From contig NZ_CP139089.1 in assembly GCF_038024855.1 (NCBI RefSeq), positions 310,001-374,000 on the forward strand: a stretch of 64,000 nucleotides of DNA. Reading direction: 5' to 3'. This document shows positions 9,343-18,771 of the stretch, piece after piece (the stretch's first letter is position 1; each line of letters begins with the position of its first letter). The position numbers and the translations under genes were made by a program. This DNA is from Methylocella tundrae. Lineage in GTDB: Bacteria > Pseudomonadota > Alphaproteobacteria > Rhizobiales > Beijerinckiaceae. Under the pieces are notes generated by a model. That model had not been told where the DNA came from. It saw only the letters and a program-made list of their open reading frames with translations, and did no database searches.

Positions 9343-10242
9343 ATGCTGAAAGACGGCGCCGAAAACCCACGCGGCGTCGACGCGCCACCCTCGCAGGGCC
9401 TTGACTCGAAGCGCCAGGGCGCGCGGCGGCTCGCCGATCTTCTCCCGCGCGTCGCTTCCTCGCTCGTGCTCGCCGGCGCGGCGCTCACGGCGGTCTGGCA
9501 GGGAGGCGCCATTTTTGCCGTGATCTGGTTCAGCGCAACGCTCGCCGTTGGCTGGGAATGGCAAAATCTGATTGACGCGCCGCGTCTGCGCCTGCGCTTC
9601 TTCATTGCGGCCACGGCTCTGGCCTTCGCCACTTTTTTCGCGGCCGAAGGCCGTTTCATCCTGGGTTGCGGCGTGCTGCTGGCCGCTGGCGCGCTGGCCG
9701 CTCTGGCGGCGGGCCCCCGCCGCAGGATATGGGCCTTCGCGGGCATTCTTTACGCAGGCGCCCTCATCGTGTCGGTGAGCCTTCTCTACGCGTTGCCGGC
9801 ATTCGGCGCGAGAGCGATTTTCTGGCTTTGCGCCACGGTCTGGGGCACCGACGTTTTCGCTTATTTCGGCGGCCGCTTGATCGGCGGCCCAAAACTCTGG
9901 CCGCGAATTTCTCCCTCGAAGACCTGGTCCGGAACCCTCTGCGGCGTTTTCGCCGGAGCCTTGATCGGCGCCCTGATGGCCGCCGGTTTCGGCGGCGCGC
10001 GGCTCGCCTTGCCTATTTTCGCGCTCGGCCTTCTCACCGCGCTGGTGTCGCAGGGCGGCGATATTTTCGAATCCTTCGTCAAGCGCCGCTTCGACGCCAA
10101 GGATTCCAGCGCCCTGATCCCGGGTCATGGCGGGTTCATGGACCGGCTTGACGGCTTTCTCGCCGCGGCGACATTCGCCGCCCTGGTCGCGGCGTTAATC
10201 GGGGACTGGAGCTTGGCGTCAGGATTGTTCGATTGGCTCTAG
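9343..10242 (+). CDS. cdsA: phosphatidate cytidylyltransferase
   Basis: CdsA makes CDP-diacylglycerol from CTP and phosphatidic acid, the branch point of phospholipid synthesis, in the inner membrane. From the ATG at 9343 it has 299 residues and roughly eight hydrophobic helices. The CDP-alcohol signature near the C-terminus is clear: KRRFDAKDSS...PGHGGFMDRLDG. A TTG at 9316, spaced from a GAGGA at the end of uppS, is an alternative start that would add nine residues. It lies 32 bases after uppS. Confidence 0.95.
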   Translation: MLKDGAENPRGVDAPPSQGLDSKRQGARRLADLLPRVASSLVLAGAALTAVWQGGAIFAVIWFSATLAVGWEWQNLIDAPRLRLRFFIAATALAFATFFAAEGRFILGCGVLLAAGALAALAAGPRRRIWAFAGILYAGALIVSVSLLYALPAFGARAIFWLCATVWGTDVFAYFGGRLIGGPKLWPRISPSKTWSGTLCGVFAGALIGALMAAGFGGARLALPIFALGLLTALVSQGGDIFESFVKRRFDAKDSSALIPGHGGFMDRLDGFLAAATFAALVAALIGDWSLASGLFDWL

Positions 10243-10437
10243 TCGGCGTTCCCGACCCCGCCGCAAAAGCGGGAAAAGCGCGCGTCTCATCGGTTTCGTC
10301 GATGATTGCGCTCTGGAATGTGCCGGAACGCCGATTTCCGGCGCTTCAAAGCTTCACTATCCAATTGTTTGCGGGCGTGATCTTATCCTGAGACCGCACG
10401 CCTTTGGTTATCCTCAAAAAAGCGACAATGGGGCTGC

Positions 10438-11667
10438 ATGGAACGCATCATTCAACTGCGGCAGGCCGTGGACGAGGCCGCCCGACCGCGCAGCATCGTC
10501 GTGCTTGGCGCAACAGGGTCGATCGGCCGATCGACGGCCGAGATCATCAAGGGCGCTGACGGCGCCTTTACCGTCGAGGCGGTCGCCGGAGGGCGCGACG
10601 GCAGGGCGCTCGCCCAGGTCGCGCGTGAACTCGGCGCCAAATTCGCGGCGGTCGCCGACCCCGACGGCTATGCTGACCTCAAAGAAGCGTTGTCTGGAAC
10701 CTCGATCGAGGCGGCGGCCGGCCCGCAGGCCGTGATCGAGGCGGCTTTGCATCCAGCCGACATCGTCATGGGCGCCATTGCCGGAACGGCCGGAGTGGCT
10801 CCGACCTTCGCGGCGCTTGCCGCCGGGCGCACCGTCGCCCTCGCCAACAAGGAGTGCCTCGTCTGCGCCGGGCACGCCTTCATGCGCCAGGCCGCCGCGT
10901 CGGGAACGCGACTGCTGCCGGTCGACAGCGAGCATAATGCGATTTTCCAGGCGATGGGCGACGCCGATCTCGCCACCATCGAGATGATCACGCTGACCGC
11001 CTCCGGCGGACCGTTTCGAACCTGGACGGCCGACGAGATCGCCAGGGCGACGCCCGAGCAGGCGCTGAACCATCCGAACTGGGCTATGGGACCAAAGGTC
11101 ACGATCGATTCCGCCGGGCTCATGAACAAAGGTCTTGAACTCATCGAGGCGCATTATCTGTTCGGCGTCGAAGCCGCGCGGCTCGACGTTCTCGTGCACG
11201 CCCAGTCCGTGGTGCACGGTCTTGTCGCTTTTTCCGATGGCTCGGTGACGGCGGGGCTGGCCGCGCCCGACATGAAGGTGCCGATCGCTCATTGCCTCTC
11301 CCATCCGAAGCGCATTTCGACGAAAGCGCGCCGTCTCGATCTCGCGGCGGTCGGCCAATTGACATTCGAGCGTCCGGATTTCGAGCGGTTTCCGGCTTTG
11401 CGCGTCGCTTTGGACGCCTTGCGAATGGGCCGCGGACTTCCCACTGTTTTGAATGCCGCCAACGAGGTCGCGGTCGAGGCCTTTCTCAAAAGACTGATTT
11501 CTTTCCATGAGATCGCCCGAATGGTCGAGGAGGCTTGCAATTCGGCTCTGGCTGACGGCCTCGCGCGTGAGCCGGAATCGATCGAAGATGCGCTCGCCAT
11601 CGATCAGGCGACGCGTGAGAGAGCGCGCTTTGCTTTCGCGGGCAGAGCGGGCGCCGCCGTCAACTGA
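10438..11667 (+). CDS. dxr: 1-deoxy-D-xylulose 5-phosphate reductoisomerase
   Basis: Dxr performs the first committed step of the MEP isoprenoid pathway, making 2-C-methyl-D-erythritol 4-phosphate with NADPH. The 409-residue protein has an N-terminal Rossmann motif (VVLGATGSIGRST), the metal and substrate motifs LPVDSEHNAIFQ and TASGGPFR, and NHPNWAMGPKVTIDSA with NKGLELIEAHYLF. It supplies precursors for the uppS product two genes upstream. Confidence 0.97.
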   Translation: MERIIQLRQAVDEAARPRSIVVLGATGSIGRSTAEIIKGADGAFTVEAVAGGRDGRALAQVARELGAKFAAVADPDGYADLKEALSGTSIEAAAGPQAVIEAALHPADIVMGAIAGTAGVAPTFAALAAGRTVALANKECLVCAGHAFMRQAAASGTRLLPVDSEHNAIFQAMGDADLATIEMITLTASGGPFRTWTADEIARATPEQALNHPNWAMGPKVTIDSAGLMNKGLELIEAHYLFGVEAARLDVLVHAQSVVHGLVAFSDGSVTAGLAAPDMKVPIAHCLSHPKRISTKARRLDLAAVGQLTFERPDFERFPALRVALDALRMGRGLPTVLNAANEVAVEAFLKRLISFHEIARMVEEACNSALADGLAREPESIEDALAIDQATRERARFAFAGRAGAAVN

Positions 11668-11828
11668 TCGCGGCGATCATCGGGATCAAACCACAGAGGG
11701 CGCCGCGCGGCCTTGATTAAGTTTTTGCAATTTCAGGAATTTTAGAAAACGCCCTAGCATGTTGTTTTACTGCATCTTCTCTATGCGAGCCGCCAAGCCG
11801 CATCGCTTGAAATGCTCCGGGAGCTGAA

Positions 11829-12974
11829 ATGACGATCCTTGCCCATCTCTGGTCGGTCGCGGCCTATATCGTGCCGTTCATTTTCGTCCTGAGCCTCGTG
11901 GTTTTCTTCCATGAGCTCGGGCATTTTCTCGTCGGCCGCTGGTGCGGCGTGAAAGTCGACGCCTTTTCGCTGGGCTTCGGGCCGGAGCTTTTCCATTTCA
12001 CTGACCGCCGCGGCACGCGCTGGCGCATCGGCGCTTTGCCGCTTGGCGGCTATGTCAAGTTTCATGGCGACGCGAATGGCGCCTCCATGACCGATGGCGC
12101 CGCCGCGGCCGCGATGTCCCCCGAGGATCGCGCGGTCAGCTTTTTCGCGCAGAACGTATGGAAGCGCGCAGCCATCGTCGCCGCCGGCCCGATCGCCAAC
12201 TTCATTTTGGCGATCGTGATATTCACCGGCATTTATTTCATCAATGGGCGCGCCTTGCTCGCGCCCCTGGTCGACAGCGTGACGGCGGGAAGCGCCGCCG
12301 AGGCGGCGGGATTCCTGCCGGGCGACCTCATCGTTTCGATCGATGGCAAGAAGATCGAAAGCTTTGAGGACATGCAGCGCATCGTCCAGACGGCGAGCGA
12401 CACGGCGCTGACCTTCGACGTCGATCGCGGGGGCAAGACGGTTGAACTCGTTGCGACTCCGCGCCGACGCGATATTTCGACGCCTTTCGGAACGACGCGG
12501 GTCGGCGTTCTTGGCGTCGAGACGCACGCGAAGCCGGAAAATTGGCGCCTTCAGCGTTATGGCCTTGGCGAATCCTTCATGCGCGCGACCGGAGAAACCT
12601 GGTATGTCGTCGCGCGCACCGGCTCCTATCTCGGCGGGCTGGTGATGGGGCGCGAGTCGGCCGATCAGCTATCGGGACCAATCCGTATCGCCGAGGTTTC
12701 CGGCGAAATGGCCAAGATCGGCGTCGCGGCTCTCTTGAACCTTGCCGCCGTCCTGTCGATCTCGGTCGGGCTTTTGAACCTTATGCCGATCCCGCTCCTC
12801 GACGGCGGACATCTCTTCTACTATGCGGTCGAGGCTGTGCGCGGCAGGGCGCTGAACGAAAAAGCGCAGGAATTCGGCTTCAAGGTCGGGCTTACGCTGG
12901 TCGCGGGGTTGATGATCTTCGCGACCTATAATGACATTTTACGCTTGACACGGCAGCTGATGCGCTGGGGCTGA
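11829..12974 (+). CDS. rseP: RIP site-2 zinc metalloprotease RseP
   Basis: This inner-membrane protease cleaves anti-sigma factors and leftover signal peptides within the membrane. The 381-residue protein has the zinc motif HELGH at about 28-32 in the first helix, a single PDZ domain (about 130-205; the E. coli protein has two), and the third zinc-ligand motif NLMPIPLLDGGH near 318-330. It lies between dxr and bamA as in most alphaproteobacteria, linking protease control to outer-membrane assembly. Confidence 0.96.
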   Translation: MTILAHLWSVAAYIVPFIFVLSLVVFFHELGHFLVGRWCGVKVDAFSLGFGPELFHFTDRRGTRWRIGALPLGGYVKFHGDANGASMTDGAAAAAMSPEDRAVSFFAQNVWKRAAIVAAGPIANFILAIVIFTGIYFINGRALLAPLVDSVTAGSAAEAAGFLPGDLIVSIDGKKIESFEDMQRIVQTASDTALTFDVDRGGKTVELVATPRRRDISTPFGTTRVGVLGVETHAKPENWRLQRYGLGESFMRATGETWYVVARTGSYLGGLVMGRESADQLSGPIRIAEVSGEMAKIGVAALLNLAAVLSISVGLLNLMPIPLLDGGHLFYYAVEAVRGRALNEKAQEFGFKVGLTLVAGLMIFATYNDILRLTRQLMRWG

Positions 12975-13230
12975 GCGCCGCGGCTCCATTGATGCAAAGC
13001 ATTAACTTTAACGGTTAACCTTCTACTCACCGCAAAGCGTGTCTTGATCGCCACGCCTTGTCCAAAACGCCGCGTTCGGGTGAATCTTGATTTGCAGCGA
13101 GGGGCAAAGCTTGTAGAAGCAGAGCTGAGGGTTTGCGAGTCGGCGTCTGCCACGCCCTAAAGCCAGTTGCATCAAACTCTGGCGTTCGGGCGGCAGTCGG
13201 CGGGAGCGCGCGTGGTGGAGACCGGTCTTA

Positions 13231-15678
13231 ATGCTGTCTGTGCGTCGTCAAATGAACCGGCTTTTTGTCACCGTGCTCGCCCTTGCGTGGCTGATCGGCG
13301 CGCTGCCGGCCGCCGCCGCGGGCGTTTCGGTGCAGGGCAACAAGCGCATCGACACCGAGACGATCCAATCCTATTTCAGCGGCTCCGATCAGGATGCGAT
13401 CAACAAGGGCGTGAAAGCTCTTTACGCCACTGGCTTGTTCTCTAATGTCCGCGTCCTCCATGAAGGCGGCCGCGTCGTCATTGCAGTGACGGAAAATAAC
13501 GTCATCAATCGCGTCGCCTTCGAGGGAAACAGCAAGGTCAAGACAGAAACGCTGGCGTCTGAAATTCAGTCCAAGTCGCGTGGGCCTTACAGTCAGGCGA
13601 CGGTCGACGCCGACATCGAGCGGATCAAGGACGCCTATCGCCGGTCTGGCCGCGCCGCGGCGAAGGTGACAGCCCGCACCGTGGATTTGCCAAATGGCAC
13701 GATGGATGTGGTGTTCACCGTCGACGAGGGCGAGAAGACTGGCATCAAGACCATCAATTTCGTCGGCAATCATGTTTATTCTTCCGACAAGCTGCGTGAT
13801 CTCATGCAGACGACGGAAATGAACTTTATGTCCTTCTTCAAGACGTCCGACGTCTACGACCCGGACAAGATCGCGTCTGACCTCGAGCTGATCCGTCGGT
13901 TCTATCTGAAAAATGGCTACGCCGATTTTCGCGTGATCGGTTCGGACGCGCAATATAATCCGGAAGCTGGCGGCTACATCATCACCATCACCGTCGAGGA
14001 GGGTCCTCAATATACGGTTGGATCCGTCGACGTTGAGTCCCACCTGCCAACGCTCGACGCGGCGACATTGCGGCCGCTTGTGCGCTTCTCTGCGGGGCAG
14101 ACCTACAACGGCGATCTCGTCGAAAAGACCACGGACGCACTGACCAAGGAAGTCACCACCCACGGTTACGCCTTCTCGCAGGTGCGGCCGCGCGGCGATC
14201 GTGATCCTGCGACGCGCACCGTCGCCATCGTTTTTGTCGTCGAGGAAGGTCCGCGCGTCTACATCGAGCGCATCGTCATCCGCGGCAACACGAGAACGCG
14301 CGATTATGTCATCAGGCGCGAGTTCGAGCTCGGCGAAGGCGACGCCTATAATCGTGTGCTCATCGAGCGCGCGGAGCGGCGCCTCAACAATCTCGGCTAC
14401 TTCAAGAAGGTGAAGATCACCAACGAGCAGGGCTCCGCGCCGGATCGCGTCATCGTCGTCGTCGACGTCGAAGATCAGCCGACCGGCTCGCTGTCGGTGT
14501 CCGGCGGCTACTCGACTTCGGACGGCTTCATCGCCGAAGTCGCCGTGACGGAAACCAATTTCATGGGACGCGGGCAATATGTGCGCCTCTCGGTCTCCGA
14601 GGGACAATATGCGCGCGGCGTCGAACTCAACTTTACCGAGCCGTATTTCCTAGGTAACCGTCTCGCCGCGGGCTTCGATCTCTATGCGAAGCAATCGAGC
14701 GTCAATCAGTATTCCTATTATACGAATTTCGTCACTGGCGGCACGGTGCGCTTCGGCCTCCCTATCACCGACGAGCTCACCTTCTCGCCCCGTTACTCGA
14801 TCTATAATACGAATATCTCGATCCCGAACTCAGCGCAGTTCCCCTACAACGATTGTACTTACCCTCTCTGGGGAACGACACCAGGCTACAACTGGACGGT
14901 TCCGAACTATTACAATAGCTGCCTGAACAATGGCGAAGCTTCGCTGGCGCTCAAAGAGGCGCAGGGCAACACGCTGACATCCATGTTTGGCTATTCGCTT
15001 TCGTACAATACGCTGGACAACAACAAAAATCCGACGGGCGGCATCCTGGCGGAACTGCGGCAGGACATCGCCGGCGCCGGCGGTCAATCCCAGTTCGTGC
15101 GCACGACCGGCGACATTCGCTACTACCACGAGATCATGGATCAGATAGTCGGCGTCATTCACGTGCAGGGCGGCGAGATCTTCGGCTTTGGCGGCAATCC
15201 GCTCCGGATCGTCGATAATTTCAATCTTGGTCCGAGCCTTGTGCGCGGTTTCGCTCCGAACGGCCTCGGTCCTCGCGACGTGTCAAGCGGCTATTACTAC
15301 TCTCAGGGTAATGCGCTTGGCGGAACCAGCTATTTCGGCGGCAGCGCCGAAGTGCAATTCCCGATCCCCTATATGCCACGGGATATTGGCCTTAAAGGCG
15401 CGCTATTCGCGGATGCCGGCAGCCTCTGGGGCTTCACTGGCAAAACGAATTTCAGCCCGAATGGCACTTGTACGCTGAATGATATGCCTCCGCTCTATAC
15501 CCAGAGCAACTGCATTGTCCTGGGCGGGGCCGCCATGACCATTCGCTCATCGCTTGGCGCTTCGCTTATCTGGCAGTCGCCCTTGGGTCCGATCCGGTTT
15601 GACTTCGCGAAGGCCGTGACCAAAAGCAATGCTGACCAGACCCAGTTCTTCCGGTTCACTGGTGGCACGAGCTTTTGA
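13231..15678 (+). CDS. bamA: outer membrane protein assembly factor BamA
   Basis: BamA inserts beta-barrel proteins into the outer membrane. The 815-residue precursor has a signal peptide (cleavage near AAAAG, residue 30), five POTRA repeats (about 31-425) and a C-terminal 16-strand barrel ending FFRFTGGTSF, with the expected terminal Phe. The conserved RGF motif of the barrel appears as SLVRGFAPNGLGPRD. An internal ATG eight codons in (MNRLFVT) would give a more compact signal peptide. A hairpin follows immediately. Confidence 0.97.
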   Translation: MLSVRRQMNRLFVTVLALAWLIGALPAAAAGVSVQGNKRIDTETIQSYFSGSDQDAINKGVKALYATGLFSNVRVLHEGGRVVIAVTENNVINRVAFEGNSKVKTETLASEIQSKSRGPYSQATVDADIERIKDAYRRSGRAAAKVTARTVDLPNGTMDVVFTVDEGEKTGIKTINFVGNHVYSSDKLRDLMQTTEMNFMSFFKTSDVYDPDKIASDLELIRRFYLKNGYADFRVIGSDAQYNPEAGGYIITITVEEGPQYTVGSVDVESHLPTLDAATLRPLVRFSAGQTYNGDLVEKTTDALTKEVTTHGYAFSQVRPRGDRDPATRTVAIVFVVEEGPRVYIERIVIRGNTRTRDYVIRREFELGEGDAYNRVLIERAERRLNNLGYFKKVKITNEQGSAPDRVIVVVDVEDQPTGSLSVSGGYSTSDGFIAEVAVTETNFMGRGQYVRLSVSEGQYARGVELNFTEPYFLGNRLAAGFDLYAKQSSVNQYSYYTNFVTGGTVRFGLPITDELTFSPRYSIYNTNISIPNSAQFPYNDCTYPLWGTTPGYNWTVPNYYNSCLNNGEASLALKEAQGNTLTSMFGYSLSYNTLDNNKNPTGGILAELRQDIAGAGGQSQFVRTTGDIRYYHEIMDQIVGVIHVQGGEIFGFGGNPLRIVDNFNLGPSLVRGFAPNGLGPRDVSSGYYYSQGNALGGTSYFGGSAEVQFPIPYMPRDIGLKGALFADAGSLWGFTGKTNFSPNGTCTLNDMPPLYTQSNCIVLGGAAMTIRSSLGASLIWQSPLGPIRFDFAKAVTKSNADQTQFFRFTGGTSF

Positions 15679-15688
15679 GCCACGAATC

Positions 15689-15713
15689 CGGGCGCCACGG
15701 CCATTGGCGCCCG
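15689..15713 (+). terminator. hairpin just after bamA
   Basis: Nine-base arms CGGGCGCCA / TGGCGCCCG enclose a seven-base loop, 10 bases past the bamA stop. There is no clear T-run, so it may attenuate rather than stop transcription into lpxD, or protect the bamA mRNA 3' end. Confidence 0.45.
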
Positions 15714-15723
15714 TATGCCTGGC

Positions 15724-15972
15724 TTAAGCCGGCGATCTGAGCGGGGCCGCGGTCCCCTGGCGAGTAATTTTAGCCTCTCTTTCGCGAAAAGAGCTGGTGT
15801 GTTCGTCATGGCGATGCGGCGTCGATGCGTTGCCGGATCCCATGGATTCGAAATGCGTGACGATCTCACTGTGTGGTCCGCATTCCTTTGACGAGAGCCG
15901 ATAGCTGGCCTTGTTTGAAACGCGCGGGACGTTTCGGATGAACCATTCCGGACGCGGTCGTCTGATTTGCAT
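15724..15972 (-). CDS. hypothetical basic 82-residue protein
   Basis: An open frame reads leftward from an ATG at 15972, preceded by GGAGG five bases upstream, which is a strong ribosome binding site. The product starts MQIRRPRPEW and is basic and polar, with no signal peptide, membrane helix or motif I recognise. It is divergent from lpxD (start 15996) and converges on bamA, filling what would otherwise be a 317-base gap. Codon choice is less GC-biased than in the neighbours. It could be a real small gene or a chance frame. Confidence 0.35.
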   Translation of the reverse strand: MQIRRPRPEWFIRNVPRVSNKASYRLSSKECGPHSEIVTHFESMGSGNASTPHRHDEHTSSFREREAKITRQGTAAPLRSPA

Positions 15973-15995
15973 TTTCGCCTCCGCGCGGGCGCTGA

Positions 15996-17042
15996 ATGAG
16001 TGATCCACTTTTCTTCTTGAGAGCCATGCAGCTCTCGCTCGCTGACATCATCGCCCTCACTGGAGCGGCGGTCGCCGATGGCAGTGATTTGACGCTCTTG
16101 GTCCATGGGGCGGCGCCTTTCGATGAAGCTGAATCCGGCGATCTGACCTATTTCGCGCATCCAGGGCGTCTCGATCTTCTTCAGGAAACCAACGCCACGG
16201 CATGCTTCGTGACGGATCGTTTCGCGGGTCGCGTCCCGGCCCCGACGGTGGCGCTGGTGACGGAGCGCCCGGAGCACGCCTTTGCGCTTGCCCTCGCGCG
16301 GATGTTTCCTTCGGCGCTCCGGCCGGTCTCCTTGTTCGCCGCGACCGGGGTCAATCCTGGCGCGTCCGTCCATCCGGAGGCGCGTCTTGAGCCTGGGGTC
16401 ATCATTGATCCGGGGGTCGTCATCGGGCCTCGCGCCGAGATCGGCTCCGGTTCGATCATCGCGGCCAATAGCGTTATCGGAGCTGGCGTGCGCGTCGGCC
16501 GGGACTGTTCGATCGGAGGGCAGGCGACGCTGACCAATGCGCTGGTCGGCAATCGGGTCCATCTGCATGCGGGCACGCGCATAGGCCAAGCGGGGTCACG
16601 GCGCAGCGAGATTGGTCTCATGCATTCAGACGCGCTTGCAATGCCCCAGATCGGCCGCGTCATCATTCAAGATGACGTCGAAATCGGAGCCAATGCGACG
16701 ATCGATCGAGGCTTCGCCCGCGATACAGTGATCGGTGAAGCGTCCAAAATCGGCAATCTCGCCCAAGTTGGTCCGGATGTCTCGATTGGACGCAAATGCT
16801 GGATTTCGCCGCAGGTGATGATTGGCGCTTCGGCGCACATCGGCGATTTCGTCTGCGTGGAAGCGCAGTCCGGCGTCGGGGAAGGTCTGCGAATAGGGTC
16901 CGGCGTGCGTATTTCCGCACAATCGGGAGTCGGGGCGGATGTTCCGGCTGGAGCCCATTACGCCGGCGCCCCCGCGCGGCCGTTGCGCCGTTGGCTGCGC
17001 GCCCTCGCGATCGTCGAGCGATTGACGCGCGGAAAAAATTGA
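15996..17042 (+). CDS. lpxD: LpxD-family UDP-acylglucosamine N-acyltransferase, probably catalytically atypical
   Basis: LpxD adds the N-linked 3-hydroxyacyl chain in lipid A synthesis, using acyl-ACP. The 348-residue protein has the N-terminal uridine-binding domain (about 10-105), a left-handed beta-helix of hexapeptide repeats (about 110-300) and a C-terminal helix. The MSDPLFF start aligns with family N-termini. Oddly, the segment that normally carries the catalytic His (IDNxxQIAHNV in the family) reads [11 protein letters not shown] here, and the second conserved His (GH before the next repeat) is Gly. The usual GFGF/Y loop is also replaced. It sits in the normal bamA-lpxD-fabZ position. 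It may be inactive, altered in chemistry, or a paralogue of a true lpxD elsewhere. Confidence 0.82.
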   Translation: MSDPLFFLRAMQLSLADIIALTGAAVADGSDLTLLVHGAAPFDEAESGDLTYFAHPGRLDLLQETNATACFVTDRFAGRVPAPTVALVTERPEHAFALALARMFPSALRPVSLFAATGVNPGASVHPEARLEPGVIIDPGVVIGPRAEIGSGSIIAANSVIGAGVRVGRDCSIGGQATLTNALVGNRVHLHAGTRIGQAGSRRSEIGLMHSDALAMPQIGRVIIQDDVEIGANATIDRGFARDTVIGEASKIGNLAQVGPDVSIGRKCWISPQVMIGASAHIGDFVCVEAQSGVGEGLRIGSGVRISAQSGVGADVPAGAHYAGAPARPLRRWLRALAIVERLTRGKN

Positions 17043-17167
17043 CGTCTGGCGAGGCCTAGGCTGGTTTTTCTTCGTTTCGACCTTGATCCCCTTTGCCTGA
17101 AGATGCTCAAAGGAGATGTCACGGAAAAGTAGCGTCGCACACAAGAAATGAGGGCAAAAGCGTCAAG

Positions 17168-17647
17168 ATGAATGAGCCGGAGGCGACACTTGAATCATTT
17201 GATATTCTGCAGCTGTTGAAATATCTGCCGCATCGTTATCCGTTTCTGCTGGTCGACCGGATCGTCGAGGCGAGAGGCGATGCCTTCGGCATCGGCGTCA
17301 AGAATGTCAGCATCAACGAGCCGCAATTTCAGGGGCATTTTCCCGGCCGCCCCGTCATGCCAGGCGTGCTTTTGATCGAGGGAATGGCGCAAACGGCTGG
17401 CGCGCTGTGCATCCAGGCCCACACCCGGGACCGCGCGGTCCCGCCGCTCGTTTATTTCATGAGCATAGACAAGGCGAAGTTCCGCAAGCCTGTGCTGCCG
17501 GGCGATCGCGTCGAGTTTCACATGACCAAAACCAATAACCGACGCAATATGTGGTGGTATTCGGGCAAGGCTTTCGTCGATAGCGTTCTCGTATGCGAGG
17601 CTGAGATCGCCGCGATGGTCGCGGAGGATGGCGGGGCCGGGAGATAA
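17168..17647 (+). CDS. fabZ: 3-hydroxyacyl-[ACP] dehydratase FabZ
   Basis: FabZ removes water from 3-hydroxyacyl-ACP in fatty acid elongation and competes with lipid A enzymes for the same substrates. The 159-residue hot-dog fold protein has the catalytic His in [12 protein letters not shown] and the catalytic Glu in [14 protein letters not shown]. The ATG at 17168 gives the canonical N-terminus; in-frame codons upstream do not look like protein. In most relatives lpxA follows directly; here it does not. Confidence 0.96.
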   Translation: MNEPEATLESFDILQLLKYLPHRYPFLLVDRIVEARGDAFGIGVKNVSINEPQFQGHFPGRPVMPGVLLIEGMAQTAGALCIQAHTRDRAVPPLVYFMSIDKAKFRKPVLPGDRVEFHMTKTNNRRNMWWYSGKAFVDSVLVCEAEIAAMVAEDGGAGR

Positions 17648-17748
17648 CGGCGGTTTCGTGCGCCGGGAAAAAGGTAAGAATGGGCGGCAAGACGCCGGCT
17701 TGCCGGTTTCACAAAAGGGACGCTGGACAAGAAATGGGAGGCGCGTTC

Positions 17749-18720
17749 ATGGTCAAGGCTGTTCGCGTTCACGAGACTGGCGGCCCGGAGGCGATGCGCG
17801 TCGAGGAGATCGAGCTGCCGCCGCCGGGGCGCGGCGAGGTCCTCATTCGCAATCACGCCATTGGCGTCAATTTTATCGATGTCTATTTCCGTAAGGGCGA
17901 TTATCCCGCGCCGCTCCCTTTTACTCCGGGCAATGAATCGGCCGGCGAAGTGATCGAAGTCGGCAAAGGGGTCAAAAGCGTCAAGGTCGGCGATCGGGTT
18001 GCCTCCCTTGCGACTCTCGGCGGCTATGCCGAGGCGCGTATCGTCAACGAGGATCGCTTGATCAAATTGCCGAAAGGCTTTCCTTACGACGTCGCGGCGG
18101 CGATGCTGCTGAAAGGGCTCACGGCGCAGTATCTGGTGCGGCGGACGTTCAAGGTGAAGGCGGGTGACACGATCCTCGTCCATGCCGCGGCGGGCGGCGT
18201 CGGCCTCATCCTTTGCCAATGGGCGAGGGCGCTTGGCGCCCATGTCATCGGCGCTGTCGGCACGCGCGAGAAGGCGAAGCTCGCCAAAAAAGCCGGAGCG
18301 AGACATGTGATCCTCTACCGGGAGGAGGATTTTGCCGCGCGGGTCAAGGAGATCACGAAAGGCGCTCTGTGCGACGTTGTCTATGACGGCGTCGGAAAAG
18401 CGACCTTCCCCGCCTCGCTTGATTGCCTGAAGCCGCTTGGCATGTTCGTTAGCTTCGGCTCGGCCTCAGGTCCGATCGAGGCCTTCGACATCGGACTGCT
18501 GGCCGCCAAAGGTTCGCTGTTCGCAACGCGGCCTTCGCTCAATACTTATGCCGCAAAACGCGAGGATCTCGTCAAGATGGCGCGCGATCTGCTGCGCGTC
18601 GTCAAAAACGGCGATGTCACGATACCCTTGCACGGAACCTATCCGCTGGACGATGTCGCCAGTGTGCACCGCGCCCTCGAAGCGCGCGAGACGACCGGCG
18701 CGATGGTGCTCATTCCTTGA
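17749..18720 (+). CDS. NADPH:quinone oxidoreductase, zinc-independent MDR family
   Basis: The 323-residue protein is a quinone oxidoreductase-like medium-chain reductase. An N-terminal GroES-like domain (IGVNFIDVYFRKGDYP, TPGNESAGEV) is followed by a Rossmann domain with HAAAGGVGLILCQWARALG near residue 145. The zinc ligands of alcohol dehydrogenases are absent. The ATG at 17749 follows GGGAGG, so the longer frame from 17680 is rejected. It occupies the place where lpxA is expected after fabZ. The substrate is probably a quinone or reactive enone. Confidence 0.9.
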   Translation: MVKAVRVHETGGPEAMRVEEIELPPPGRGEVLIRNHAIGVNFIDVYFRKGDYPAPLPFTPGNESAGEVIEVGKGVKSVKVGDRVASLATLGGYAEARIVNEDRLIKLPKGFPYDVAAAMLLKGLTAQYLVRRTFKVKAGDTILVHAAAGGVGLILCQWARALGAHVIGAVGTREKAKLAKKAGARHVILYREEDFAARVKEITKGALCDVVYDGVGKATFPASLDCLKPLGMFVSFGSASGPIEAFDIGLLAAKGSLFATRPSLNTYAAKREDLVKMARDLLRVVKNGDVTIPLHGTYPLDDVASVHRALEARETTGAMVLIP

Positions 18721-18771
18721 TGACGCTGGCCTTGACGAGGGTGGCGGCCGGACGCCGAGAGACTCGCCGCT

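Noticed and set aside
13005..13025. TTAAC...GTTAAC sequence before bamA as a CtrA site
   Set aside because: The spacing between TTAA half-sites is not seven bases.
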